From Sulfitobacter sp. HGT1 (GTDB taxonomy: Bacteria; Pseudomonadota; Alphaproteobacteria; Rhodobacterales; Rhodobacteraceae): 64,000 nt of DNA. Positions within the stretch are counted from its first letter, which is position 1, and every line of letters begins with the position of its first letter. Positions 48,704 through 58,199 of the stretch are shown in pieces. The notes under the pieces were generated by a model. It was given only the letters and a program-made list of their open reading frames with translations, searched no databases and had not been told where the DNA came from. The position numbers and the translations under genes are program-made. Where the stretch lies: assembly GCF_013282155.1 (NCBI RefSeq), contig NZ_BLWI01000010.1, positions 186,001 through 250,000 on the forward strand, read 5' to 3'.

Positions 48704-50749
48704 ATGAGCAACGATCCACTGGTGGTATTCACGCCTTCGGGCAAGCGCGGGCATTTTCCAAAAGGAACCCCCATTCTGACGGCGGCGCGCCAGTTGGGGG
48801 TCGATCTGGATTCGGTCTGTGGCGGGCGCGGCATTTGTTCGAAATGTCAGGTGTCGCCGGGGTATGGACAGTTTCCCAAGCATGGTGTGACGGTTCAGGA
48901 TGATGCGCTGAGCGAATGGAACTCGGTCGAGCAGCGCTATAAGGACAAGCGCGGTTTGATCGACGGGCGGCGGCTGGGCTGTCAGGCACAGGTGATGGGC
49001 GATGTCGTGATTGACGTGCCCGCCGAAAGCCAGGTGCACAAGCAAGTGGTGCGCAAGCGCGCCGAGGCCCGTGACATTGTGCTGAACCCGTCAACCAAGC
49101 TGTTTTACGTCGAAGTGCAAGAGCCCGACATGCATGACCCCTCGGGCGATCTGGAGCGGCTATGCGCGGCGTTGAAAGAGCAATGGCAGCTTGAGAATGT
49201 GAAAGCGGATTTGCAGATCTTGCAGGTGATGCAGAAGATTCTGCGCAAGGGCGGCTGGAAGGTCACTGTTGCCGTGCATCTGGGCGATGACGAGAACCCG
49301 CCGCGCATCATGCATCTGTGGCCGGGTTTCTACGAGGGGACTGTCTATGGGCTGGCTGTCGATCTGGGGTCTACCACCATCGCGGCGCATCTGTGCGATT
49401 TGCAAACCGGCGATGTCGTGGCGTCGTCAGGCGTAATGAACCCGCAGATCCGCTTTGGCGAAGACCTGATGAGCCGGGTCAGCTATTCCATGATGAACGA
49501 GGGTGGCGCGGAGGAGATGACCCGTTCGGTGCGTGCGGGCATGAACACCCTGTTTGACGAGATTTGCGCCGAAGGTGGCGTTGATAAAGGCCTGATCGTG
49601 GATGCGGTTTTTGTTTGCAACCCCGTCATGCACCACCTGTTTCTGGGCATCGACCCGTTCGAGCTGGGCCAAGCGCCTTTTGCCCTTGCGACGTCCAATG
49701 CGCTGCGGATGCGCGCGGTCGAGCTGGACCTGACCATTCACCCGTCAGCGCGGATATATTTCCTGCCCTGTATCGCAGGCCATGTCGGGGCGGATGCCGC
49801 TGCCGTTGCGCTGTCAGAGGCACCGGATAAATCCGACGATCTGGTCTTGATCGTCGATGTGGGCACCAATGCCGAAATCCTGCTGGGCAACCGCGACAAG
49901 GTGCTGGCCTGTTCATCGCCCACCGGACCAGCCTTTGAGGGTGCGCAGATCAGCAGCGGCCAGCGTGCCGCCCCCGGCGCAATCGAGCGGGTCGAGATTG
50001 ACCCCGTGACCAAGATCGCACGGTTCAAGGTGATCGGCAGCGATTTGTGGTCTGACGATCCGGGCTTTGACGCCGCGATTGGCGCAAGCGGTGTGACTGG
50101 CATTTGCGGGTCCGGCATCATCGAGATGGTGGCCGAGATGCGCATTCACGGCATCGTGGATGCCCCCGGCCTGATTGGCACGGCCGAACAAACCGGATCG
50201 CCGATGGTCTTTGCTGACGGGCGCACCAATTCCTATCTGGTTTATGACGGCACGGCCAATGGCGGGCCGAAAATCACCGTGACCAATCGCGATATCCGCG
50301 AAATCCAGATGGCCAAGGCCGCGCTGTATTCCGGTGCGCGCCTGCTGATGGACAAGTTCGGCGTCGACAAGGTGGACCGTATCGTGCTGGCCGGTGCTTT
50401 TGGGGCGCATATCAGCACCAAACACGCGATGGTGTTGGGCATGATCCCCGATGCGCCGCTGGACAAGGTCACCTCGGCGGGGAATGCCGCAGGAACCGGC
50501 GCGCGGATTGCCCTGCTCAATAGCACCACACGGGCCGAGATCGAGGAGACCGTGCGCAATATCCACAAGATCGAGACCGCAATCGAGCCGCGTTTTCAGG
50601 AGCATTTTGTGAACGCATCGGCGATTCCGAACGCGGTTGAACCTTTCCCGATCCTTAACAGCATCGTGACCCTGCCCACGGCCACCTTTAACACCGGCGG
50701 CAGTGGCGGCGATGGTGCGGGCGGCGGGCGTCGTCGCCGGCGCGGATAA
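48704..50749 (+). CDS. Corrinoid activation protein (RamA/RACo-like), 2Fe-2S ferredoxin plus ASKHA domain
   Basis: 681-residue reductive activator that returns inactive Co(II) corrinoid to Co(I) using an ATPase-driven electron push. Residues about 1-100 form a [2Fe-2S] ferredoxin: Cys near 39, 45 and 48 (CGGRGICSKC) and 92 (RLGCQAQV). The linker and middle domain follow, then the ASKHA ATPase starting at YGLAVDLGSTTIAAHL (about 214) and continuing to LAGAFGAHIS. The C-terminus is GGSGGDGAGGGRRRRRG. ATG 48704 is chosen. In roseobacters a RamA-like protein reactivates the split methionine synthase, so this protein is the likely partner of the methyltransferase at 19004. No corrinoid protein is encoded next to it. 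Confidence 0.9.
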   Translation: MSNDPLVVFTPSGKRGHFPKGTPILTAARQLGVDLDSVCGGRGICSKCQVSPGYGQFPKHGVTVQDDALSEWNSVEQRYKDKRGLIDGRRLGCQAQVMGDVVIDVPAESQVHKQVVRKRAEARDIVLNPSTKLFYVEVQEPDMHDPSGDLERLCAALKEQWQLENVKADLQILQVMQKILRKGGWKVTVAVHLGDDENPPRIMHLWPGFYEGTVYGLAVDLGSTTIAAHLCDLQTGDVVASSGVMNPQIRFGEDLMSRVSYSMMNEGGAEEMTRSVRAGMNTLFDEICAEGGVDKGLIVDAVFVCNPVMHHLFLGIDPFELGQAPFALATSNALRMRAVELDLTIHPSARIYFLPCIAGHVGADAAAVALSEAPDKSDDLVLIVDVGTNAEILLGNRDKVLACSSPTGPAFEGAQISSGQRAAPGAIERVEIDPVTKIARFKVIGSDLWSDDPGFDAAIGASGVTGICGSGIIEMVAEMRIHGIVDAPGLIGTAEQTGSPMVFADGRTNSYLVYDGTANGGPKITVTNRDIREIQMAKAALYSGARLLMDKFGVDKVDRIVLAGAFGAHISTKHAMVLGMIPDAPLDKVTSAGNAAGTGARIALLNSTTRAEIEETVRNIHKIETAIEPRFQEHFVNASAIPNAVEPFPILNSIVTLPTATFNTGGSGGDGAGGGRRRRRG

Positions 50750-50770
50750 AACAGCTACAGAAAGCACCCC

Positions 50771-51607
50771 ATGTCACAGGCAAATCACGACCAAGAAGAC
50801 TTCTGGACCAATAATGCCGGGCCAACATGGGTCGCCTACGAGGCCCCCTTGGATGCGTTTCTGGCACCGGTTCTGGACGGGGTTCTTGGCCGTGCAGGGG
50901 TGCAAAACGGCCATGGGGTTCTGGATATCGGCTGCGGCACCGGCGGGTCGGCGCTGCTTGCGGGCGATGCTGTGGGCCCCGATGGTCATGTCATGGCGGT
51001 TGATATCTCGGCCACCATGGTTGCACGCGCAAAAGAACGGACAGCGGCACAGCCTTGGGTCCGTATTGAACTGACCGATGCGGCGGATCACCCGTTTCAG
51101 ATGCCGCAATTCGATCACGTCATCTCGCGGTTTGGGGTGATGTTTTTTGCCGATACCGCTGCGGCGTTTGAAAACATCGGCCGGGCGATCAAACCCGGCG
51201 GCACGCTCAGCTTTGCCACATGGGGCCAGATCCCCGCGAATCCATGGTTCACCCTGCCCGCGCAGATCGCCAAGGCCGAACTGGGCGCGCCGCCAAAATC
51301 TGATCCCGATGCCCCCGGCCCTTTTGCGTTGCGCGACATCGACCGGACATGCGCCATGCTGGCGCGCGCGGGGTTCAACGATGTAATGGGTGTCGCCGAA
51401 AACATGGCCTTTACCCTGCCCGGCGGAGCCCACGAAATCGCGGCGCTGTCGATGCATGTCGGCCCTGCTGCCGGGACGATCAAACATTTCGATGCAGACG
51501 CGTCTGCGAAATCCCGCATTCAAGCGGCCATGACGGATGCATTTGCGCAATTTGACGGTCATGCCATCCCCGCCGAGATTAACTTTTTCACCGCCACCAA
51601 GTCCTGA
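50771..51607 (+). CDS. Class I SAM-dependent methyltransferase
   Basis: 278-residue Rossmann methyltransferase. SAM motif I is VLDIGCGTGGSALLAGDAV (about 48-66), motif II VMAVDISATMVARAKER, motif IV DHVISRFGVMFFAD, post-motif GGTLSFATWGQ. It resembles UbiE/COQ5- or trans-aconitate-type enzymes, but I cannot name the substrate. It starts 21 bases after the ASKHA gene, and CAGAAAG precedes its ATG, so they may form an operon. A link to corrinoid metabolism is not shown. Confidence 0.85.
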   Translation: MSQANHDQEDFWTNNAGPTWVAYEAPLDAFLAPVLDGVLGRAGVQNGHGVLDIGCGTGGSALLAGDAVGPDGHVMAVDISATMVARAKERTAAQPWVRIELTDAADHPFQMPQFDHVISRFGVMFFADTAAAFENIGRAIKPGGTLSFATWGQIPANPWFTLPAQIAKAELGAPPKSDPDAPGPFALRDIDRTCAMLARAGFNDVMGVAENMAFTLPGGAHEIAALSMHVGPAAGTIKHFDADASAKSRIQAAMTDAFAQFDGHAIPAEINFFTATKS

Positions 51608-51650
51608 CTTGACGCTCTGCGCGCCACAACCTAAATCAGGGTCATGGCGC

Positions 51651-51724
51651 GCGGGTATGGTGAAAAGGTATCACGGCAGCTTCCCAAGCTTTAGTTACGA
51701 GTTCGATTCTCGTTACCCGCTCCA
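51651..51724 (+). tRNA. tRNA-Gly (CCC)
   Basis: Acceptor GCGGGTA with TACCCGC, discriminator T, encoded CCA at 51722-51724, anticodon CCC in loop TTCCCAA, T-loop GTTCGAT. 74 nt. Confidence 0.95.
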
Positions 51725-51792
51725 GCCACAATAATCTTCATAACAGACACCAACCTTGCGCTTTGCAAAGCCGCGCCCGTTTTACGCGACTT

Positions 51793-53853
51793 TCATGCGA
51801 CTTTCTCAAGGCTGACGTCGGCTTCGGCGCTTGGCAATCTTAGGCTAAAGGTGCTGCCCTTACCCAATGTGCTGGTCAGCGAAAGCGTGCCGCCGTGCAG
51901 TGCTGCGAGTTGTTCGGAAATCGCAAGACCAAGGCCCAGCCCCCCGCTTTGACGCGTCATGGAGCCATCAACCTGTTGGAAACGCTGGAAGACCCGTTCG
52001 AGGTTTTCCTCGGAGATGCCATGGCCCGTGTCCGTCACATTGAACACGACAAAGCCGTTCTCTTTTTCCATCGACAGGTGAATGCTGCCCTTGTCGGTGA
52101 ATTTGACCGCGTTGTTGATCAGGTTGTACAAGATTTGCTTCAACCGTACTTTGTCGGCCATGGCTTCGGCGGTCCAGTCACCGGAATAGGTCAGCGACAG
52201 CCCTTTCGCCTCGGCGTTGGGTTTCAGATCCTGCACCACGGAACTTGACAGCTCATCCAGTTGCAGACGCTCCATATCCAGGTCCAGCTTGCCGCGGGCA
52301 ACCTTTGTCCAATCAAGCAGGTCTTCGACAAGACGGATCATGTGCTGGGCCGAATCTGCGATCCCTGCACCCTGGTCAGATACGAAGCGTTGATAATTCG
52401 TAACCGCGTTGGCCAATTCTTCGGGCGTGGTGCCCTCCGCCTCGATTGCGCTCAACAGCCGCTTGGCATGGGGCAGTTTTTCGCTGTTGCGCATGAATGT
52501 CGCGCGCCCGAAAATCACGGTCAAAGGTGTGCGCAATTCATGCGAGACGTTGTTAAGGAAATCTGTTTTCTCGCGGTCGGCGGCCTCTGCGGCCTCTTGG
52601 GCGCGTTTTTCAGCAGTCACGTCTGTCCAGATGCCCACGGTATAACCATGTGGTGTCTTTGCCTCTGTCACCTTAAGGCAATACCCGTTCCCGATTGTTT
52701 GCAGGAATGAATCGCCCGGATTGCGGAAGTCCTCCAAGCGCTGCGCAACCCATGCTTCTTTATCCTCCATATCATGAAGAATATCCTGATTTTCGACGGC
52801 CAGCCTTACGAGGCTCTCCATCGTCATTCCGGTAACCACATGATCGGCGATATCGGTATGGTAATCCAGATACTTCTGGTTCACGATCATCAGCCGTTCC
52901 TTGTCATCAAAGGCGATAAAGCCTTCGTTGATGCAACCCACGGCTTCGGCCAGCAAGGAATGTGCATTTTCTTTCTTCACCGCAAGCTTGCGATAGGCCA
53001 AAAGAACCACCAGCAGAACCAGCGCAGAGAAGAATGCGGACCCCACCAAATAGCGGCTTTCTGGCGAATAGGCGGGCCAACCGTTCGCAGGAATCGCTGT
53101 CGCTCTCCACTTGCTGCCAAGCATGCTGAATTCGTTCACAACCGGTTGGAACCGCATCGGAGTTTTCGCAACATCAAGCGACGACAAGACCTCCGGCGGC
53201 GTGCGCAGTTCATTCAGTTCGAAGACGTATTTCTCGGCATTGCCGAAATCATGCTGGTTGGCGTTCAGCAGCCCGTCCGCGTTAATAACGATTGAAATGA
53301 TACCCCAAAACTTGTCGGACTTCAAAGCAGGGCTTTGCAAGAATACAGGATAGCGCAGGATGTAACCGGTGCCGCCCTGTACAAGTGCAACAGGCCCGGA
53401 CACAACGGAGCTTTGGGTCCGGTAGGCTTTTGCCACGCTGGTCATCTGGGCGGGCACCTGCCAATATTTCAGACCGATCGACTTTCTGTTTTGGGTTTGT
53501 GGAAAGCTGTGCGTGATCTCCAAGCCGGGGGCCAAGGCGACAGCGATGATTGCCGGATTATGTCTTTGGAATTCTTCCACTACCCGCGAAATGTGGGTTT
53601 CCACAATCCCGCCGGACATGCTCAGGATACTTTCGACGTTTTTCGCGACCAGAACGGTCTCGAAGAACCGAAGCTGGATTTGTTCGGTGGCAGCGTAAAG
53701 CCCTTGCTCCACATCGCGTTTGACCGAGGATAAGTGGCTGTCGTGGTCCATTTTGATGATCGAATACCCGATCCCGGACACGCTCAGCATGACCACAGCG
53801 GCAACCAGAATGAATGCTTTTGATGAAATATAGTCTCTGAAATTATTGATCAC
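51793..53853 (-). CDS. CHASE-domain sensor histidine kinase
   Basis: 686-residue membrane kinase. TM1 about 12-30 (AFILVAAVVMLSVSGIGYSI); periplasmic CHASE domain about 45-265; TM2 about 272-292 (LVGSAFFSALVLLVVLLAY); PAS about 305-410; HisKA with His near 436 (FLNNVSHELRTPL); HATPase (NLINNAVKFTD, VTDTGHGISEENLERVF, GGLGLGLAISEQL). It lacks a receiver domain. The start is GTG (53853) with GGAGGG 8 bases upstream. No response regulator gene is adjacent. CHASE domains bind small extracellular ligands; the signal here is unknown. Confidence 0.88.
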   Translation of the reverse strand: MINNFRDYISSKAFILVAAVVMLSVSGIGYSIIKMDHDSHLSSVKRDVEQGLYAATEQIQLRFFETVLVAKNVESILSMSGGIVETHISRVVEEFQRHNPAIIAVALAPGLEITHSFPQTQNRKSIGLKYWQVPAQMTSVAKAYRTQSSVVSGPVALVQGGTGYILRYPVFLQSPALKSDKFWGIISIVINADGLLNANQHDFGNAEKYVFELNELRTPPEVLSSLDVAKTPMRFQPVVNEFSMLGSKWRATAIPANGWPAYSPESRYLVGSAFFSALVLLVVLLAYRKLAVKKENAHSLLAEAVGCINEGFIAFDDKERLMIVNQKYLDYHTDIADHVVTGMTMESLVRLAVENQDILHDMEDKEAWVAQRLEDFRNPGDSFLQTIGNGYCLKVTEAKTPHGYTVGIWTDVTAEKRAQEAAEAADREKTDFLNNVSHELRTPLTVIFGRATFMRNSEKLPHAKRLLSAIEAEGTTPEELANAVTNYQRFVSDQGAGIADSAQHMIRLVEDLLDWTKVARGKLDLDMERLQLDELSSSVVQDLKPNAEAKGLSLTYSGDWTAEAMADKVRLKQILYNLINNAVKFTDKGSIHLSMEKENGFVVFNVTDTGHGISEENLERVFQRFQQVDGSMTRQSGGLGLGLAISEQLAALHGGTLSLTSTLGKGSTFSLRLPSAEADVSLEKVA

Positions 53854-54244
53854 GTGTAAGACCCTCCGGGAGACCTGCTAAAGTATCGCCGTCCAAATTG
53901 ACGGGCTGCTAATGGGTTCAGGTTCCTCAAGGTCACTCTTTAGCAGGCGCAAGACGAATTGCGGGCGTAAAATCGGCAATTTTGTGTCTTTCCATCGGGC
54001 GGGCACGAGTGACCCCTTAAGTATCTGATTTTATTAAATACTTAGTGCAGCCCATCGTGAGGAAAATTGCGCTAATCTGTGAAAATATAAAAGGATATTC
54101 CCTGTTCAGGGGGGTATTTATCAGCTTTGGTTGAAACCCCCAAGGGTTGACGCCCCCAGAATCACACATCCATTGGTTGTTTTCCACAAGTCACAGGATG
54201 GATACGTCACGCGGACTTCGGGTCAGCGCGTTCGGCACCGGCTG
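53854..54244. other. 391-base gap with promoter-like AT-rich patch
   Basis: No coding frame is convincing here. The region holds the upstream region of the CHASE kinase and an inverted repeat TAAGTAT / ATACTTA (54018-54024 with 54038-54044) with a 13-base AT-rich spacer, followed by an AT-rich stretch at 54060-54120. The repeat may bind a regulator of the kinase gene. Confidence 0.5.
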
Positions 54245-55570
54245 TCAGCGTGCGATAACAATGTCGGCGCGCAACCCGCCCAGATCCTCGGACACCCCCA
54301 ACCGCAACACACCGCCATGGGCGCGCGCGATGTCCGTGGCAATGGCAAGCCCAAGCCCGACGCCACCGCCCTTGTTCTGGTTTCGGGCGGGATCAAGCCG
54401 CGAAAACGGACGCACCGCATCCAGCCTGCGGTCTTCGGGGATACCGGGGCCGTCATCCTCTACGCGGATGCGCAAGGTCTTGTCTGTCAGCAGCACCGAC
54501 ACCTCGGCCTTTGCACCATAGCGCACAGCATTGGAGATCAGGTTGTCCACCGCCCGCAAAATCGCGCCTTTGCGCAGCCGCACGGTGCCTGATCCGTCAC
54601 CTTGGGGTGATAACAGGGTCACGTTGCGCCCTGCCCGCTGGGCCTCGGCTACGGCAGATTTCAGCAAGGCGTGGGGATCAAGCTTTTCGAACTCGCCCTC
54701 GGCAGCCCCTTTGGCGAAATCAAGGAATTCATCCAGCATCCGCTGCATGTCTTCGACATCCTGCAGCAAGGGCCCGGCTTCGGGGTCCTCCATCATCGAC
54801 AGGCTCAGCCGCATCCGCGTCAGGGGGGTGCGCAGATCGTGGCTGACCCCCGACAACATCAGCGTACGCTGTTCGATGTGCCGCTCGATCCGGGCGCGCA
54901 TGTCCAGAAACGCACTGCCGGCTGCGCGCAATTCAACCGCACCGGCAGGGGTATAAGGGATGTGGCGGCCCCTACCAAAGGCTTCGGCAGCACGGGCCAA
55001 CCGTTTGATCGGACGCAATTGATTGCGCAGATAGAGGAATGCAATCAGCGTCATCAAGAACCCGAAGGAAAACGTATAGACAAACAGCTGATGCGGATTG
55101 GACGCTGAAATGCGCCCGCGGTCAAAGCTGATCTGGATCGGGCCATGGTCTGTGTCGGCAAATAGATGCACCCGCCCCGGATCGGTCAGATCCAGCGTGC
55201 GGAACTCAGCAAGGCGTTCCTGAAACAAGCCGATCATGACGCGGCCCGAATAATCATACCAGGACAGCTGGTTCTGCTGCACCTGCTCCTCCGGCATGAC
55301 CGGTTCCACCTGCATCATCAAAGGGGAAAGCCGTTGTCGGACCATCGGGGCAATCTGATCCGCCGATGGTGCATCTGCGGCGACGTTCAGAACCAATGCC
55401 ACCTCGCGCAGCACGGTGATGGTCATTTGCGTGGTCACACCTTCGTAATTGCGCTGCGCAAAAATCACGGTCACCACCAGCTGCAAAATCACCACAGGCA
55501 ACAGCAGGATCAGGGCAGCGCGCCCATAGATGCCACGGGGCATATATCGTTTGAGCCAGACAAAGAACAT
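54245..55570 (-). CDS. EnvZ-type sensor histidine kinase
   Basis: 441-residue osmosensor-like kinase. TM1 about 14-36 (GRAALILLLPVVILQLVV), a small periplasmic domain, TM2 about 150-172 (TFSFGFLMTLIAFLYL), HAMP (RNQLRPIKRLARAAEAFGRG), HisKA with His near 243 (GVSHDLRTPLTRMR), HATPase (LISNAVRYGA, VEDDGPGIPED, GGGVGLGLAIATDI). The ATG 55570 is chosen; the frame remains open much further upstream but there overlaps the metallo-beta-lactamase gene antisense. The OmpR-like partner that normally accompanies this kinase is not present on either side. Confidence 0.88.
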   Translation of the reverse strand: MFFVWLKRYMPRGIYGRAALILLLPVVILQLVVTVIFAQRNYEGVTTQMTITVLREVALVLNVAADAPSADQIAPMVRQRLSPLMMQVEPVMPEEQVQQNQLSWYDYSGRVMIGLFQERLAEFRTLDLTDPGRVHLFADTDHGPIQISFDRGRISASNPHQLFVYTFSFGFLMTLIAFLYLRNQLRPIKRLARAAEAFGRGRHIPYTPAGAVELRAAGSAFLDMRARIERHIEQRTLMLSGVSHDLRTPLTRMRLSLSMMEDPEAGPLLQDVEDMQRMLDEFLDFAKGAAEGEFEKLDPHALLKSAVAEAQRAGRNVTLLSPQGDGSGTVRLRKGAILRAVDNLISNAVRYGAKAEVSVLLTDKTLRIRVEDDGPGIPEDRRLDAVRPFSRLDPARNQNKGGGVGLGLAIATDIARAHGGVLRLGVSEDLGGLRADIVIAR

Positions 55571-55615
55571 GTTGTAGACCTTAGCCAGCCCCCTCCCGCC
55601 GCGAAAGGCCAAACC

Positions 55616-56527
55616 ATGCTCCCCCCCGACGAATTTGACCCACCCATAGGCGTTGCCCAGAGTCTGGAACCCGGTTTGCGCCGGATTGTGGCGGATAACC
55701 CCTCGCCGATGACCTATCGCGGGACAAACACCTATCTTGTCGGCACGCGCGGTCTGGCTGTGATCGACCCGGGCCCAGCGTCGCCGCGCCATCTGGCCGC
55801 GATTCTGGCCGCCATCGAGCCAGGCCAGCACATCAGCCATATCATCGTCACCCATACCCATCTGGACCATTCCCCCCTGGCGCGCGATCTGTCCCAAGCC
55901 AGCGGCGCGCCGGTTATTGCCTTTGGCGATGCGACCGCCGGGCGCTCTGCCGTTATGACGCAGCTGGCCCAAGGCGCACAGATTGGCGGCGGCGAAGGCA
56001 TCGACGTCGATTTTCGCGCGGACCGGATCGTGGCTGACAAGGACCAGATCGAGGGCGATACATGGTCGCTGGACGTGATCCACACCCCCGGACATATCGG
56101 CAATCACATCAGTCTTCGCTGGAAAGACGCGTGTTTCACCGCAGATCACGTTATGGGCTGGGCCAGCTCGCTTGTGTCGCCACCTGATGGCGATCTGACC
56201 GATTTCATGGCCTCCTGCACAAGGCTGAATGAACAAAGCTGGCGGGTGTTCTATCCGGGCCACGGAGCCCCTGTTGATACCCCCCATGACCGTCTGGCCT
56301 GGCTCGTCGCACATCGCCAATCCCGGGAGGCCGATATTCTGGCCGCCCTCACCGCCGGCCCCGCCACGGCCCATATGCTGGCCACGCTCATCTACACCGA
56401 AACGCCCCCCGCGCTGCTGGGGGCCGCGTCCCGCAACGTCCTTGCGCATCTTGTTGATCTTACCGGAAAAAACCGCGTTTCGCCTGTCGGTGCCTTGTCA
56501 GGAGACGCCAAATTTCGACTGATTTGA
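55616..56527 (+). CDS. Metallo-beta-lactamase fold hydrolase (LACTB2-like)
   Basis: 303-residue MBL-fold protein. Zinc ligands: HTHLDHS (about 80-86), GHIGNH with His in HTPGHIGNHIS, Asp in CFTADHVMGW, His in FYPGHGAPVDTP. A C-terminal winged-helix-like region (about 230-290, LATLIYTETPP) is typical of the LACTB2/endoribonuclease-like subgroup. ATG 55616 is 45 bases from the divergent kinase start, so the two promoters overlap. Function: possible RNase or thioester hydrolase, not resolved. Confidence 0.88.
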   Translation: MLPPDEFDPPIGVAQSLEPGLRRIVADNPSPMTYRGTNTYLVGTRGLAVIDPGPASPRHLAAILAAIEPGQHISHIIVTHTHLDHSPLARDLSQASGAPVIAFGDATAGRSAVMTQLAQGAQIGGGEGIDVDFRADRIVADKDQIEGDTWSLDVIHTPGHIGNHISLRWKDACFTADHVMGWASSLVSPPDGDLTDFMASCTRLNEQSWRVFYPGHGAPVDTPHDRLAWLVAHRQSREADILAALTAGPATAHMLATLIYTETPPALLGAASRNVLAHLVDLTGKNRVSPVGALSGDAKFRLI

Positions 56528-56607
56528 AATCAATTTGGAAAAAGCTGAAAAAACTGCCGAAACCCACTGGACGCCACAAAATACCACTGCTATATCGCCC
56601 AGACCGT

Positions 56608-56682
56608 TCCGACGTAGCTCAGCGGTAGAGCAGTTGACTGTTAATCAATTGGTCGTAGGTTCGATCCCTACCGTCGGAGCCA
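56608..56682 (+). tRNA. tRNA-Asn (GTT)
   Basis: Acceptor TCCGACG with CGTCGGA, discriminator G, encoded CCA at 56680-56682, anticodon GTT in loop CTGTTAA, T-loop GTTCGAT. 75 nt. Confidence 0.97.
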
Positions 56683-56690
56683 ATTAATTC

Positions 56691-56728
56691 AAGGGCTTAG
56701 CGATTATTCGCTAAGCCCTTTTATTTTA
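56691..56728 (+). terminator. Terminator of tRNA-Asn
   Basis: Perfect 13-base stem AAGGGCTTAGCGA / TCGCTAAGCCCTT with a TTAT loop, followed by TTATTTTA, 8 bases after the CCA end. Confidence 0.93.
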
Positions 56729-56754
56729 TGGGTACGCAGGCGTTTCCGCTCCAT

Positions 56755-57015
56755 TCAAAAATGAAACGCCGCCCTCCCGGACGACCTTCCTGACATTTTC
56801 CTGTGCACAATAACGCCAAGGCCAAAGATCAAGGCCAAGGCCAAGGCCCCCACTATGCCGCAAGGACTGATCGGTCCAGAATAGCGCCTGGTCTCGGTTT
56901 CGATATGGACACGTAACCGTTCCTTATCGCCGGATAAGCTACCGGCTAAGCTGACTAGGGCTGTCTTTTGTGTGTCACGCTCACCGTCATCTCCTTTGAT
57001 CCGCTGGAAAAGACC
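56755..57015 (-). pseudogene. Degraded small membrane-protein gene
   Basis: An open frame of 86 codons without any ATG, GTG or TTG near its beginning. Its translation looks like real protein: a charged region (GDDGERDTQKTALVSLAG, then ERLRVHIETETRRYSGPIS) followed by one membrane segment (GIVGALALALIFGLGVIV) and a basic end. In a different frame, ATG after AAAGGAG (near 56992) quickly hits TAG. This pattern suggests a frameshifted remnant of a short membrane protein. Phage- or DUF-like origins are possible, but I do not recognise it. The gap 56729-57260 holds no other convincing gene. Confidence 0.35.
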
Positions 57016-57260
57016 TTAAAATCTGGTCACACCCACCAACCGGCACTGCGGCTCATCGCGGCGCTTTTTCCGAAACGCATCGATCCAACCCTGTCTGTCG
57101 GGCACCTTGAAAATTGCCCTACGTCAAAGGCCATCAAGGCAAGTCTACTAATAAAACACCCCAGCCGCGCGGCTCTTCCTTTTTCACTTGTGAAGACCCG
57201 CTAAGCTGTTGAAACACTTGGCGGGCGTGCGTCTGAAGAAATCTGCTAGGGTGATCGCAC

Positions 57261-58121
57261 ATGATCCCTTTGAATAGGAGACCGCAGTTGCGAAGAATCC
57301 AAGTGAAATGGAACCGGCGGGACGGCATCGTCAACTCGTTCTGGCATGGCGGCCGTTTGACCTGGATCGAGCGGGCCTGCATGCGTTCCTTTCTGGACAA
57401 GGGTATAAAATTCCGCCTTTACGCCTACGGGGAGTTGGATGGCGTTCCGGACGGGGTCCAGCTGGAGGATGCCGCCGAAATTCTGCCCGAGACTGCCATT
57501 ATTACCTATCAAGGGGATGATCTGCCCGAGGCCAAAGGCACGCCCGCGCTATTCTCAAACCTGTTTCGGTACGAATTGCAGCGGTTGGGCAAAGGGTTAT
57601 GGGTCGATTGTGATTTTTACTGCCTCAAGCCGTTTCGCTTTTCCAGAATGCCCTTTGTGTTCGGCTATCAGCACAACCGGACAATCGACGGTGCCGTGAA
57701 TACTGCCGTTCTGAAACTGCCCAAAGACAGCCGGATATTGGCCGATCTGATCAAACTCTATCAGCCCCCCTATTCCATTCCGCCATGGGTGTTCCAAGAC
57801 CACCGCGCGCGCCTGGCCAAGCAATGGGGCAGTGAGGATGTTCACCCAAGTTACCTGCCCTGGGGCAGCTTTGGCCCCAAAGCGCTGACTGCACTGATCT
57901 GGCGTCACGGGCTTGAGGAACATATTCTGGGCCGCGACCGGTTTTACCCGATTACCGTGGCCGATATTGAAAAGATGTTCGATCCGGCGGTCGACTGCGC
58001 CGATTTCTTTTCGCCCCGGACCTTTGGCGTGCATCTTTGGAATAACGAAATCCGCCATCGCGCAGCAGAAACGCCCCCCGAGGGCAGTTTCGCCCACCGG
58101 CTTTGGCTCGAAGGGCAATAG
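57261..58121 (+). CDS. Glycosyltransferase of the sugar-binding DXD type
   Basis: 286-residue predicted GT of the Gly_transf_sug/alpha-1,4-galactosyltransferase type (family 32-like). The DxD metal motif lies in LWVDCDFYCLKPF (near residue 117), after NSFWHGGRLTWIERACMRSFLDKG-type start segments, quoted as SFWHGGRLTWIE, and FSNLFRYELQRLGKG, typical of the family. The C-terminal HLWNNEIRHR matches the family's HxWN-type end. It probably modifies a surface polysaccharide. AGGGTGAT precedes ATG 57261. It is alone, downstream of the degenerate gap. Confidence 0.85.
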   Translation: MIPLNRRPQLRRIQVKWNRRDGIVNSFWHGGRLTWIERACMRSFLDKGIKFRLYAYGELDGVPDGVQLEDAAEILPETAIITYQGDDLPEAKGTPALFSNLFRYELQRLGKGLWVDCDFYCLKPFRFSRMPFVFGYQHNRTIDGAVNTAVLKLPKDSRILADLIKLYQPPYSIPPWVFQDHRARLAKQWGSEDVHPSYLPWGSFGPKALTALIWRHGLEEHILGRDRFYPITVADIEKMFDPAVDCADFFSPRTFGVHLWNNEIRHRAAETPPEGSFAHRLWLEGQ

Positions 58122-58199
58122 CCCCTGACGGGCCCGTGCAAGAGTGCCGACCACTGGCTTGCGCCCCGTGCAGACGGGCGTTTCCAGCGATCCTGTCGA

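Noticed and set aside
47429..49045. 538-codon minus-strand open frame across agmatinase and the ASKHA gene
   Set aside because: It covers two clearly real plus-strand genes in antisense, and its translation has no recognisable domain.
55571..56449. N-terminal extension of the EnvZ-like kinase frame
   Set aside because: The frame stays open, but the added part is antisense to the metallo-beta-lactamase gene. The canonical kinase start with TM1 begins at 55570.
56968..57204. 78-codon open frame downstream of tRNA-Asn on the plus strand
   Set aside because: No ribosome site, random-looking composition, no family features.
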